Source: an uncultured Carboxylicivirga sp. (GTDB lineage Bacteria > Bacteroidota > Bacteroidia > Bacteroidales > Marinilabiliaceae). Taken from it: a stretch of DNA of 64,000 bases. Where the stretch lies: the NCBI RefSeq assembly GCF_963668385.1, contig NZ_OY764327.1:3006001-3070000 (forward strand). The letters are read 5' to 3'. Shown here piece after piece: positions 34,627 through 43,008 of the stretch (positions within the stretch are counted from its first letter, which is position 1; each line of letters begins with the position of its first letter). The notes under the pieces were generated by a model. It worked only from the letters and a program-made list of their open reading frames with translations, searched no databases and was not told the origin of the DNA. The position numbers and the translations under genes are program-made.

Positions 34627-37248
34627 ATGAAAAAAAAATTAAACTGCGAATTAATGGCTATGTTTTCTATTGAAGCAACGGTTGTTTTCAATAGGCTGAC
34701 CAATCAAGTGGTTTATATTAATAGAAGAGCTCAGGAACTTTTTAAGTTAGAGCAATTATCAACAAATGAAATTAGGATTCGTGACTTTTGTACTAGAGCT
34801 GATCGATTTAATGAAAAAGCTGCTATCGAATTATTTTCAACGTTGAAACACAATCAGGCTCAAAAATATGATTGGCCGGTTCGCCTGGGAGATATAAAAT
34901 GGTTGTCGGCATTTATTAATTTGCATATTCAGGAAAAAGATGAGTATGTTGTAGTAACATACCGAGATAATACATTAGAGAAGGAAAGCCTGATTAAACT
35001 TGATAGCATTATTAGTTTTAGAGATATGCTGGATCATCTACTATCGTATAATACGGTAGTAGCAGCTGATAAAATACCATCCCTTATCGATTCTTCCTTA
35101 GCTAGGATAGGTGCTTTTTTTAATTGCGATAGGAGTTATGTATTCCAATATTCAGAAGATAATAGGCTGCATTCAAATATTAACGAATGGTGTGCACATG
35201 GCGTTGATCCTTATATTGATGAGTTGCAAAATATTCCTTCAAGCAAATTTGCTTATCTGTCTAAACATCTTTTAAATCATGAAATCGTTTGTTTAAGCGA
35301 TGTGAATGAATTACCTGAAGAGGCTAAAAACGAACGAGAGGAATTTGCAAAAGAAGGAATTCAGTCTATTCTTTTAATTCCTTTTATCGAAGGGGAAGAA
35401 GTGATCGGCTTTGTGGGGTTGGATCATGTTCGTATCGCTAAAAGTTGGACTGCAGTTGAAATTTCTAATTTAAAATTATTGGCCAGGGCTTTTGCCAATA
35501 TGTTAATGCGATTGCGAAAGGAGAAGCGAATAAAAGAACAGGAAGCGATGTATAAAACCTGGTTCTTAGCAGCAAATGATTCCATTGCTATTTTTAAAAA
35601 TGGTGTATGTGTCGATGCCAATCCTAAACTTTTAAAAGATATGAGTTGTTCGCGCGATTATCTTTTGAACAAAAGTTTAGTTGAACTCTCGGCAATGGTT
35701 CAGGCAAATGAAAAGTCGCCTACTTACATTAATGTTTACCATCAAAATGCAATGGAAGGTTCACCTCAGTTTTTTGAATGGATTTTAAGAAGACAGGATG
35801 GAAGTGATATGAAGGTAGAAATAAGTTTGAATCGTTTTTCAGATAAAGGTATGGCTCATTCGATAGCTATTTTTCGAGATGTTTCGGAACATACTAAGGA
35901 GGCCACATCTTATTTTAAGTCCGAGTTAGAAAATATTGAAAGGGAAGCAGAACAACCGGTTAAAAATGGACAGTTATCGTTACTTGAGCTGTTTGAAATA
36001 GACCAGTTACAAAAACTTCAGGATGCTTTTTCGTTTGCTACCGGAATTTCATCCTTAATAACAGATGTAAATGGTAATCCAATAACCGAAATGACTTTTT
36101 CAAATTCGGTTTGTAAAATGGTTCAAGAGTCTGCCGAGGGGAAAGAAATGTGTGTGAAAAGTGCCTTGCAATTGGGGAAGTTGGCTGCTCAAAGACTCGA
36201 ACCTGTTTCGAAAACTTGCGCGGCTTGTGGATTTATTGATGCTGCAGCGCCCATTATTATCGATGGTTATCATTTGGGTAATTGGGCCATTGGACAAGTC
36301 CGCTATCATTCGCAACAACTTTCAAGTGTTCTAAACTATACAGGAAAGCTTGGGTTGGATGATAAACTTGTAGAAGATGAATATGAGAAGTTAACAATTA
36401 TCAATCAAGAGCAATTTGAAAGAACAATTAAACTGCTTAATGTGCTTAGTGAAGAATTGTCAATATTAGGTTATAATAACCTAAAGCTTGCCAAATCAAT
36501 TCAGGATCATATTGCATTAGAAAAAAAACTGCGAACATCGAAACAAAAAGCAGAAGAGAGTGATCGACTAAAGTCGGCCTTTTTAGCCAATTTATCTCAC
36601 GAGATACGTACTCCTATGAATGGAATTGTTGGCTTTTCAGAGCTTTTACAGTACGAAGGCTTAACCCCTGATGATCGAAAGGAATATGTGCGCCTTATAC
36701 ATCAAAGCTCTCATCTATTACTTCATATTATTAATGATATCATTGATATCTCTAAGATTGAGTCGGGGCAAATTGAGGTTCATGCCGGATTTTTTGATCT
36801 GAATGCTGTAATGGTAAGTCTCGAATCATTATTTAAAACTAATGCAGAAGCTAAGAAAATTAAGCTTGAATTTGTTAACGATGAGAGTGATGAATTAGAA
36901 TTATATTCTGATGAAGTTAAATTCCGACAGGTTATGACCAACTTAATATCGAATGCTATCAAATTTACTGCAATAGGTCATGTTGAGTTTGGTTATGAAA
37001 TGAAAGATAGTAACAAAGTACAGATCTTTGTTCGTGATTCGGGAGTTGGAATTGATGCCGAAAGTGTTGATTTTATTTTCGATCGTTTTTGGCAGGCTAA
37101 AGATGCGGATGTGAAAAAAGGAGGAACCGGTTTGGGATTAGCTATTACCAAAGCCTACGTTGAACTATTAGGAGGTCATATTCAGGTTCAATCAAAAGTA
37201 GATGAAGGTACCGAATTTAGTTTTATTATCCCAAGAGTACTTAGCTAA
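34627..37248 (+). CDS. PAS-GAF-PAS-PocR sensor histidine kinase
   Basis: An 873-residue kinase without obvious membrane helices, so probably cytoplasmic. Order: PAS-like (about 10-120), GAF (about 145-295, NCDRSYVFQYSEDNRLHS), PAS (about 305-430), PocR ligand-binding domain (about 455-615, ATGISSLITDVNGNPITE, CAACGFIDAAAPI). HisKA follows with the phospho-accepting histidine H658 in FLANLSHEIRTPMNG, then HATPase (about 760-870, NLISNAIKF, DSGVGI, GGTGLGLAI). PocR domains bind small hydrocarbon derivatives or reduced compounds and often coordinate metal through cysteines. No response regulator is adjacent, so its partner is elsewhere. A terminator follows at 37272. Confidence 0.9.
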   Translation: MKKKLNCELMAMFSIEATVVFNRLTNQVVYINRRAQELFKLEQLSTNEIRIRDFCTRADRFNEKAAIELFSTLKHNQAQKYDWPVRLGDIKWLSAFINLHIQEKDEYVVVTYRDNTLEKESLIKLDSIISFRDMLDHLLSYNTVVAADKIPSLIDSSLARIGAFFNCDRSYVFQYSEDNRLHSNINEWCAHGVDPYIDELQNIPSSKFAYLSKHLLNHEIVCLSDVNELPEEAKNEREEFAKEGIQSILLIPFIEGEEVIGFVGLDHVRIAKSWTAVEISNLKLLARAFANMLMRLRKEKRIKEQEAMYKTWFLAANDSIAIFKNGVCVDANPKLLKDMSCSRDYLLNKSLVELSAMVQANEKSPTYINVYHQNAMEGSPQFFEWILRRQDGSDMKVEISLNRFSDKGMAHSIAIFRDVSEHTKEATSYFKSELENIEREAEQPVKNGQLSLLELFEIDQLQKLQDAFSFATGISSLITDVNGNPITEMTFSNSVCKMVQESAEGKEMCVKSALQLGKLAAQRLEPVSKTCAACGFIDAAAPIIIDGYHLGNWAIGQVRYHSQQLSSVLNYTGKLGLDDKLVEDEYEKLTIINQEQFERTIKLLNVLSEELSILGYNNLKLAKSIQDHIALEKKLRTSKQKAEESDRLKSAFLANLSHEIRTPMNGIVGFSELLQYEGLTPDDRKEYVRLIHQSSHLLLHIINDIIDISKIESGQIEVHAGFFDLNAVMVSLESLFKTNAEAKKIKLEFVNDESDELELYSDEVKFRQVMTNLISNAIKFTAIGHVEFGYEMKDSNKVQIFVRDSGVGIDAESVDFIFDRFWQAKDADVKKGGTGLGLAITKAYVELLGGHIQVQSKVDEGTEFSFIIPRVLS

Positions 37249-37271
37249 GTAGTATCCAATCTTTATAAAAA

Positions 37272-37302
37272 AAAGAGAAGCCAAACTGACTTCTCTTTCT
37301 TT
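37272..37302. terminator. Bidirectional terminator between histidine kinase and rnf operon
   Basis: A 9-bp perfect stem, AAAGAGAAG/CTTCTCTTT (37272-37280 with 37290-37298). An A-run on the left becomes an eight-base T-run on the minus strand; TCTTTG follows on the plus strand. It can end both convergent transcripts. Confidence 0.88.
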
Positions 37303-37324
37303 GTGTTTAGTTTGTTATTTTGTC

Positions 37325-37897
37325 TTATACGATACCTGAGAAGCCCATAAAAGCCATGGCAAGCAAACCTGCCACTATTAAGGCAATAGGTGTACCCTTC
37401 ATTCCTTTAGGTATATCCATTAAATCGAGTTGTTCGCGAATACCGGCAAAAGTAATCAATGCCAAACCAAAGCCTAAAGCCGTTGAAGCTGAGAAAACAA
37501 CTGCATGTACTAAATCATAGTCTTTTTGGATGGTCATAATAGCAACACCCAAAATAGCACAGTTGGTTGTAATCAAAGGAAGAAAAACTCCCAATGCCTG
37601 GTATAACGGAGGACTTACTTTTTTCAAGATAATCTCAACTAATTGTACCAAAGCCGCAATAACTAAGATAAAAGAGATTGTTTGAAGGTAGCTCACTCCA
37701 AATGGATCCAACACAAATTTTTGCAGTAAATAGGTAACAACAGTAGCAATAACCATTACAAAAGTTACAGCTCCGGTCATTCCAATACCTGTCGATATTT
37801 TTTTAGATACTCCAAGGAATGGACAAATTCCAAGGAATTGGCTCAATACAATGTTGTTAACAAAGATGGCCGAAATCATTATCAATACAAATTCCAT
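37325..37897 (-). CDS. rnfA: Rnf complex subunit A
   Basis: An integral membrane subunit of the Rnf ferredoxin:NAD+ oxidoreductase, which couples electron transfer to ion pumping. The 190 residues have about six helices, including the family signature [20 protein letters not shown] at the start and the second-half motif [12 protein letters not shown]. It is the last gene of the rnf operon. An unusually good ribosome-binding site for this phylum (AGGAGG, seven bases before the ATG at 37897) precedes it, and the gap to rnfE is 11 bases. Confidence 0.95.
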   Translation of the reverse strand: MEFVLIMISAIFVNNIVLSQFLGICPFLGVSKKISTGIGMTGAVTFVMVIATVVTYLLQKFVLDPFGVSYLQTISFILVIAALVQLVEIILKKVSPPLYQALGVFLPLITTNCAILGVAIMTIQKDYDLVHAVVFSASTALGFGLALITFAGIREQLDLMDIPKGMKGTPIALIVAGLLAMAFMGFSGIV

Positions 37898-37908
37898 AAT
37901 CTATCCTC

Positions 37909-38496
37909 CTATGCAGTTTTTTTAATGCGGTTAATTAAGGCGATTAGGTACCCTAAAGCAATAAAAGCTCCCGGAGCCAATACAAATACCAACATTCCGT
38001 AATCTTCGGGATAGATGGATACTCCAAACATTTTGCCACTACCTAATAACTCACGAACCGAACCTAAAATGGTAAGTGCCATTGCAAAACCTAATCCCAT
38101 TCCTAAACCATCAATAATGGATGAAAATGGGCTGTTTTTTGAGGCGAAAGATTCAGCACGTCCTAAAACAATACAGTTAACCACAATAAGTGGGATAAAC
38201 AAACCTAATGATTCGAATAATGCAGGAACATATGCTTCCATTGCCATTTGTACTATGGTAACAAACGTAGCAATTACCACAATAAAGGCCGGAATGCGAA
38301 CTTTATCCGGAATCAGGTTTTTAATTAATGAGATTACAAGGTTTGACATAACCAATACAAAAGTAGTGGCTAATCCCATACCTAATCCGTTCGAAGCCGA
38401 TGAGGTAACTCCTAATGTTGGACACATACCCAACAGCAAGGTGAATACGGCGTTTTCTTTAAAGAAACCTTTTGAGAAATTACTCCACTGATTCAT
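37909..38496 (-). CDS. rnfE: Rnf complex subunit E
   Basis: A 195-residue membrane subunit, a paralogue of RnfA with inverted topology. It shows NAVFTLLLGMCPTLGVTSSA at the start and the paired motif VNCIVLGRAESFA in the second half. ATG at 38496 is fixed by a strong AAAGGAGG site seven bases upstream, which itself lies inside the end of rnfG; the two genes overlap by 17 bases. An earlier in-frame ATG (38562) would extend far into rnfG and is rejected. Confidence 0.95.
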   Translation of the reverse strand: MNQWSNFSKGFFKENAVFTLLLGMCPTLGVTSSASNGLGMGLATTFVLVMSNLVISLIKNLIPDKVRIPAFIVVIATFVTIVQMAMEAYVPALFESLGLFIPLIVVNCIVLGRAESFASKNSPFSSIIDGLGMGLGFAMALTILGSVRELLGSGKMFGVSIYPEDYGMLVFVLAPGAFIALGYLIALINRIKKTA

Positions 38497-39100
38497 CGTT
38501 TCCTCCTTTCTCAACCTCTGGGTTGTTTTGGTTATAAGTTTCGTAAGCAATGCGAACAGCATCTAAAAAGGCGCGCGAACTAATAGTTGCAGCAGTAATG
38601 GCATCTACTTCGCCACCATCTTTGCTTACTGTCAATTTATTTTTTCCTGGATTTTTACCTAAAACGCTTTGGTTATCCTTATCTGTTTTAAACCATTCGC
38701 CCATTTTTGTACCTAAGCCCGGAGTTTCTTGATGCTCCAATACCTGGTAGTTAATAATGGTTCCGTCTGGTTTTAAGCCGATCATAATTTTTACATTACC
38801 ACCAAAACCTTTATTGGTTATTGTTTCGATGGCGGTACCTACTAATTTACCGTTCTTTTTAGCCGGAAACAGTTTTAATACAAATCCTTCTTTAGAGGTT
38901 GCTTCATATGCTTCGGCACCCGGATTGTTATCAAACTCCGGAACTACTTCCTTGATAGCTGCCTGTTGTTTCGCTGATTTGGCAGCTGCTATTGGCTCTT
39001 TCGTTAGTTCATACATCGAACCTAACGAGGCTCCTGCTATTCCTGTAATGACCAGCAGGGTAAGAACCATGTTTTTTAGCGTTGATTCTGTTTTTGCCAT
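38480..39100 (-). CDS. rnfG: Rnf complex subunit G (covalent FMN protein)
   Basis: A periplasmic flavoprotein subunit of 206 residues with one N-terminal anchor helix (about 10-28) and an FMN-binding domain. The flavinylation site reads DAITAATISS (166-175), with T172 as the expected FMN-threonine. The usual SGAT core is TAAT here, an alanine replacing glycine. QETPGLGTKMGEW (about 124-136) is the conserved family motif. It lies between rnfD and rnfE and overlaps the latter. The flavin transferase ApbE that would modify it is not in the window. Confidence 0.94.
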   Translation of the reverse strand: MAKTESTLKNMVLTLLVITGIAGASLGSMYELTKEPIAAAKSAKQQAAIKEVVPEFDNNPGAEAYEATSKEGFVLKLFPAKKNGKLVGTAIETITNKGFGGNVKIMIGLKPDGTIINYQVLEHQETPGLGTKMGEWFKTDKDNQSVLGKNPGKNKLTVSKDGGEVDAITAATISSRAFLDAVRIAYETYNQNNPEVEKGGNDESVE

Positions 39101-39106
39101 GATTAA

Positions 39107-40114
39107 TTATTTACCTGCTGTTTTAATTACTTCACCAAAACGTTTCGGTTTGATGAATTTATCGATTAGAGGAACAAATGCATTCATAATAAGAATGGCA
39201 AATGATACACCTTCGGGGTAAGCTCCGAATACACGGATGATTACTGTAATTAATCCAATGCCGATACCAAATATGATCATTCCTTTTTTCGACATTGGTG
39301 AACTTACATAGTCGGTTGCCATAAATATGGAACCCAACATAACTCCACCAGTCAGGATATGAAACATAGGACCTGCATAAGCTTCTGGATTTGATAAGTG
39401 TAGCAATCCTGTGAAAATAGCAATGGTTCCAATAATTGAAACCGGAATGTGCCAGGTAATAATTTTTCGAATCAGCATAAATACCAATCCAAACAATAAG
39501 GCTGCAGCTGCAACTTCACCAGCTGAACCTCCTGTATAGCCAAAAAACAATTCGGTTACCGAAGGGATTTTAGCCATCAATGTGCTTACTGATTCTCCGT
39601 TTGCTAATCCTTCTTTCATGATTGAAAGAGGTGTTGCTCCTGTGGTGGCATCAAGATAGGCTGTCATATTGGTTTCAGCAAGAGAAGGCCATGAAGTCAT
39701 CTGAACAGGAAATGAAATCAACAAAAATACGCGACCTACCAAAGCCGGGTTAAAGATGTTATTTCCTAATCCACCAAACGACATTTTACCAATTCCGATG
39801 GCAACTAAACTACCAATAATAATAATCCAGGCAGGAATGTTTGTTGGTAAGTTAAAGGCCAAAAGTAAACCTGTTAATGCCGCTGAACCATCAAATACCG
39901 ATGGCTGAGTTTTTAAAAGAAATTTTTGAATAGCCCATTCAAAAAATACACATGAAATTATTGCCGTTAGCGTCACAATTAATGCGCCAAGCCCAAAATA
40001 ATAGAGCGAGGCAGCCAGCGCTGGTAGCAAGGCAATAATCACCCCATACATGTTTTTCTTCACAGAGTCTCCGCTGTGAACATGTGGTGAAGGTGATACG
40101 GTTAACGTGTTCAT
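39107..40114 (-). CDS. rnfD: Rnf complex subunit D (covalent FMN, membrane)
   Basis: A 335-residue NqrB/RnfD-type membrane subunit with about nine helices. The N-terminal SPSPHVHSGDSVKKNMYGVI and the GNNIFNPALVGRVFLL motif are characteristic. The FMN-threonine motif is intact, DATTGATPLS, with T161 as the expected attachment site. Together with RnfG it carries electrons across the membrane. It lies 27 bases after rnfC and 6 bases before rnfG in the same operon. Confidence 0.95.
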   Translation of the reverse strand: MNTLTVSPSPHVHSGDSVKKNMYGVIIALLPALAASLYYFGLGALIVTLTAIISCVFFEWAIQKFLLKTQPSVFDGSAALTGLLLAFNLPTNIPAWIIIIGSLVAIGIGKMSFGGLGNNIFNPALVGRVFLLISFPVQMTSWPSLAETNMTAYLDATTGATPLSIMKEGLANGESVSTLMAKIPSVTELFFGYTGGSAGEVAAAALLFGLVFMLIRKIITWHIPVSIIGTIAIFTGLLHLSNPEAYAGPMFHILTGGVMLGSIFMATDYVSSPMSKKGMIIFGIGIGLITVIIRVFGAYPEGVSFAILIMNAFVPLIDKFIKPKRFGEVIKTAGK

Positions 40115-40141
40115 ATTATAATGTTATTATATCGTTCTACT

Positions 40142-41473
40142 TTATTTTGTTCTGCTTCGCATTATTTGTCCAACCTTTCCTTTACCCAATCGGATATAGT
40201 CAAGTAATGGACGATTGGCAGGGCAGGTGAAGCTACATGAACCACATTCGATGCAATCCATAATTTTTTCTTCTTCTGCTCTGTCCCAAACAGCTTTGTC
40301 TGACACGGTCATTAATAAGTATGGAGATAAGCCCATTGGACAAACCGATACACATTTACCACATCTAATACAGTTTTCAACCGGTTTACGAGTAGCGATT
40401 TTTTCAGGCATGATTAAAATACCTGAACTACCTTTTGTGATAGGCACTTCAATTGATGAAAGCGCTTTACCCATCATAGGTCCACCGCCAATTACTTTAC
40501 CTGTATCAGCTGGCAATCCCCCGGCAGCTTCAATCAACTGCGACATTGGTGTACCAACACGAGCCATAAAATTTGATGGTTTGCTAACCGATTTGCCGGT
40601 TACGGTTACCACACGTTCGAACAAAGGTTTGTTTTTTTGAACGGCTTCGTAAACAGCATATGTTGTACCCACGTTTTGAACTACAGCTCCCACTTCAATA
40701 GGTAATTTACCTGATGGAACCTGACGTTTGGTACAAGCATCGATCAATTGTTTTTCGCCACCTTGTGGATATTGAACTTTTAAAGGTTCAATGGTGATAC
40801 CGTTGTATTTTTTTGCCAATTCGCTCATATGAGCAATGGCATCGGGTTTATTGTTTTCAATTCCAATAACTGCTTTTGTAACATTTAAAGCTTTCATCAG
40901 AATTTGAGTTCCTACCATTATCTCTTCACCTTTTTCCATCATTAACTGATGGTCGGCAGTAAGGTATGGTTCACACTCAACGGCATTTAAAATTAAAATG
41001 TCGCATTTTTTACCCGGAGGAACCGAAAGTTTAACGTGAGCCGGGAAAGTGGCACCACCTAAACCAACAATACCTGCATCACCAACTCGTTTAATAATTT
41101 CTTCGGGAGAAAGAGTGATGTCGGTAATTAATTCATCAGAGCGATTGATACTTTCATCCCATTCATCGCCTTCTACATTAATGATGATAGCTTTTCGTTT
41201 GTAGCCACTTGCATCTAATATATCATCAATTTTAAAAACCTTACCCGAAACAGGTGAGTGGATATTAGCGGATACAAAACCAGTAGATTTTGCTATAAGT
41301 TGCCCCACCTTAACCTCGTCGCCTTTTTTAACAACTGGTTCAGAAGGAGCTCCGATATGTTGAGCAATTGGAACCGCAACTTGTTCAGGGACGGGCAAGA
41401 CTTCAATCTTTTTTCCGGCTGAGAATTTATTTTCTTCCGGATGAACCCCTCCAAGTGAGAATGTCTTTAACAT
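40142..41473 (-). CDS. rnfC: Rnf complex subunit C (NADH-binding, two 4Fe-4S)
   Basis: A peripheral cytoplasmic subunit that exchanges electrons with NAD(H). The 443 residues contain the N-terminal RnfC barrel-sandwich region (PVPEQVAVPIAQHIGAPSEP) and a flavin/NADH-binding Rossmann-like part (GIVGLGGATFPAHVKLS, LNAVECEPYLTADH). A C-terminal pair of ferredoxin-type clusters follows: CIRCGKCVSVCPMGLSP and CIECGSCSFTCPANRP. Length is that of the short Bacteroidota-type RnfC without the long E. coli repeat tail. Confidence 0.96.
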   Translation of the reverse strand: MLKTFSLGGVHPEENKFSAGKKIEVLPVPEQVAVPIAQHIGAPSEPVVKKGDEVKVGQLIAKSTGFVSANIHSPVSGKVFKIDDILDASGYKRKAIIINVEGDEWDESINRSDELITDITLSPEEIIKRVGDAGIVGLGGATFPAHVKLSVPPGKKCDILILNAVECEPYLTADHQLMMEKGEEIMVGTQILMKALNVTKAVIGIENNKPDAIAHMSELAKKYNGITIEPLKVQYPQGGEKQLIDACTKRQVPSGKLPIEVGAVVQNVGTTYAVYEAVQKNKPLFERVVTVTGKSVSKPSNFMARVGTPMSQLIEAAGGLPADTGKVIGGGPMMGKALSSIEVPITKGSSGILIMPEKIATRKPVENCIRCGKCVSVCPMGLSPYLLMTVSDKAVWDRAEEEKIMDCIECGSCSFTCPANRPLLDYIRLGKGKVGQIMRSRTK

Positions 41474-41513
41474 TGGTTCTCTTTATTTTGTTTTCAATGA
41501 CTTTTAATTAACT

Positions 41514-42368
41514 CTATTCTGCTGCTTCAGCTTTTTCTACCTTTGGTTTTTTAGGTGGAAAGTTAAGTGCTGTAATGGCGTTCGTTGGACATACATCAAC
41601 ACATTTGCGGCATAGCTTACATTTTTCGTAATCGATATACGCAACATTGTTTTCTAATGTAATGGCATCGAACGGACATGCTTTTACGCATTTACCGCAA
41701 CCTATACAAGCTGCCGAACAAGCTTTTTTAGCAGGTGCACCTTTGTCTTTGTTAACACACGACACATAGATGCGTCGGTTTTTAGGACCTTTGTTGCGAA
41801 GCTCAATAATGTTTTTAGGACAAGCTGTAACACAAGCACCACACGATACACAATTGTCTTCGATAATAACCGGTAATCCGGTTTTCTCGTCCATGTACAT
41901 GGCGTCGAAATTACAGGCATCCACACATTCGCCTAATCCTAAACATCCGAAAGAACAACCTGTTTCTCCGCCATATAATGATGAAGCAATAGTACATGAT
42001 GAAGCACCATCGTAATTGGTTGTTTTTGGACGATTGTCGCATGTTCCATTACAACGTAACACGGCAACCATAGGGGCAGCAGCAGCAACCTCTTTTCCTA
42101 ATATTCCGGCAGCAGCGCTCATCGTATCAGCACCTCCAACCGGGCAATTCATATCCGATATGTCATCGGCTTTTACCAAAGCTTCAGCAAAAGCTCTACA
42201 TCCCGGAAATCCACATCCGCCGCAATTGGCAGCAGGCAAAACCTCTTCCACCTGATCGATCCTCGGATCTTCAAACACTTTGAACTTTTGAGCCACAAAA
42301 TAAAGTATGATGGCCGACAAAGAACCTAATGCCCCAAGTGAAATTATAGTTATCAGAACAACATTCAT
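41514..42368 (-). CDS. rnfB: Rnf complex subunit B (multi-cluster ferredoxin)
   Basis: The electron-entry subunit accepting electrons from reduced ferredoxin. The 284 residues start with a membrane anchor helix (about 1-26). The Fe-S domain is [16 protein letters not shown]...NCPVGG (4Fe-4S). Ferredoxin-like cysteine motifs follow at [49 protein letters not shown] and [15 protein letters not shown]. It is the second gene of the operon, four bases after the rseC-like gene and before rnfC. Confidence 0.96.
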   Translation of the reverse strand: MNVVLITIISLGALGSLSAIILYFVAQKFKVFEDPRIDQVEEVLPAANCGGCGFPGCRAFAEALVKADDISDMNCPVGGADTMSAAAGILGKEVAAAAPMVAVLRCNGTCDNRPKTTNYDGASSCTIASSLYGGETGCSFGCLGLGECVDACNFDAMYMDEKTGLPVIIEDNCVSCGACVTACPKNIIELRNKGPKNRRIYVSCVNKDKGAPAKKACSAACIGCGKCVKACPFDAITLENNVAYIDYEKCKLCRKCVDVCPTNAITALNFPPKKPKVEKAEAAE

Positions 42369-42371
42369 ATT

Positions 42372-42797
42372 TTAGTTGATTTGATGTTTTATTGAAAATG
42401 AAAATGTTTGCTCAAGTTTGTTCCTCATAAAGTAGATTATAATGAAATAAGGAACTAATACAGCTAATGAAAGAATACCGGATAACAATTCATTGTTAGT
42501 GGCATAAAAAACTGTAATTAATGTTACTAATATTAGTATCAGAGGATAGATGTATGCAAGCAATACTGCTTTAGGGGCAAGTGATTTTTTGCCCAATAGC
42601 ATTACCTTTTGACCTACCTTAATGTTACTTATGGATTGATGTACATCTATTAGTTTATCTTTAAGGTCGGCTGCTGTACATGCACCTTTAGCATGACAGG
42701 AAGCGCAGGCGCTTTCGTTAACTATTCTTACTTTAATATGTTGAGGATTAACTTCTTCAACAAATCCTTCGTGCTCTATGTAGTCTATCTGTGACAT
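42372..42797 (-). CDS. rseC: RseC/SoxR-reducing-system protein
   Basis: A 141-residue membrane protein with a cytoplasmic N-terminal part containing CASCHAKGACTAADL, a cysteine cluster typical of RseC, then two helices (about 75-120) and a short tail. In other bacteria RseC is linked to SoxR reduction together with Rnf. Here it leads the rnf operon, supporting an accessory or maturation role for the complex. ATG at 42797 is chosen over an upstream ATG at 42824 because it directly precedes the conserved start. Confidence 0.88.
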   Translation of the reverse strand: MSQIDYIEHEGFVEEVNPQHIKVRIVNESACASCHAKGACTAADLKDKLIDVHQSISNIKVGQKVMLLGKKSLAPKAVLLAYIYPLILILVTLITVFYATNNELLSGILSLAVLVPYFIIIYFMRNKLEQTFSFSIKHQIN

Positions 42798-43008
42798 GAT
42801 AACCCTGAATTCGTAGCGGCACAAATGTAATAATGTAATGGAGTTTTATTAAATCAGAATGGGTATTTGTATTTAGAATGAATAAAAATAATGATGTATA
42901 CTTACAGTTAATTAGCTATGCAATAGAAAACTATCTGTCTCGATTCTTTAACTAATTGGAGTTCTTAGTATTATAAAGAAAAAAATCTCTAATTAAATAA
43001 AGAAAAAA

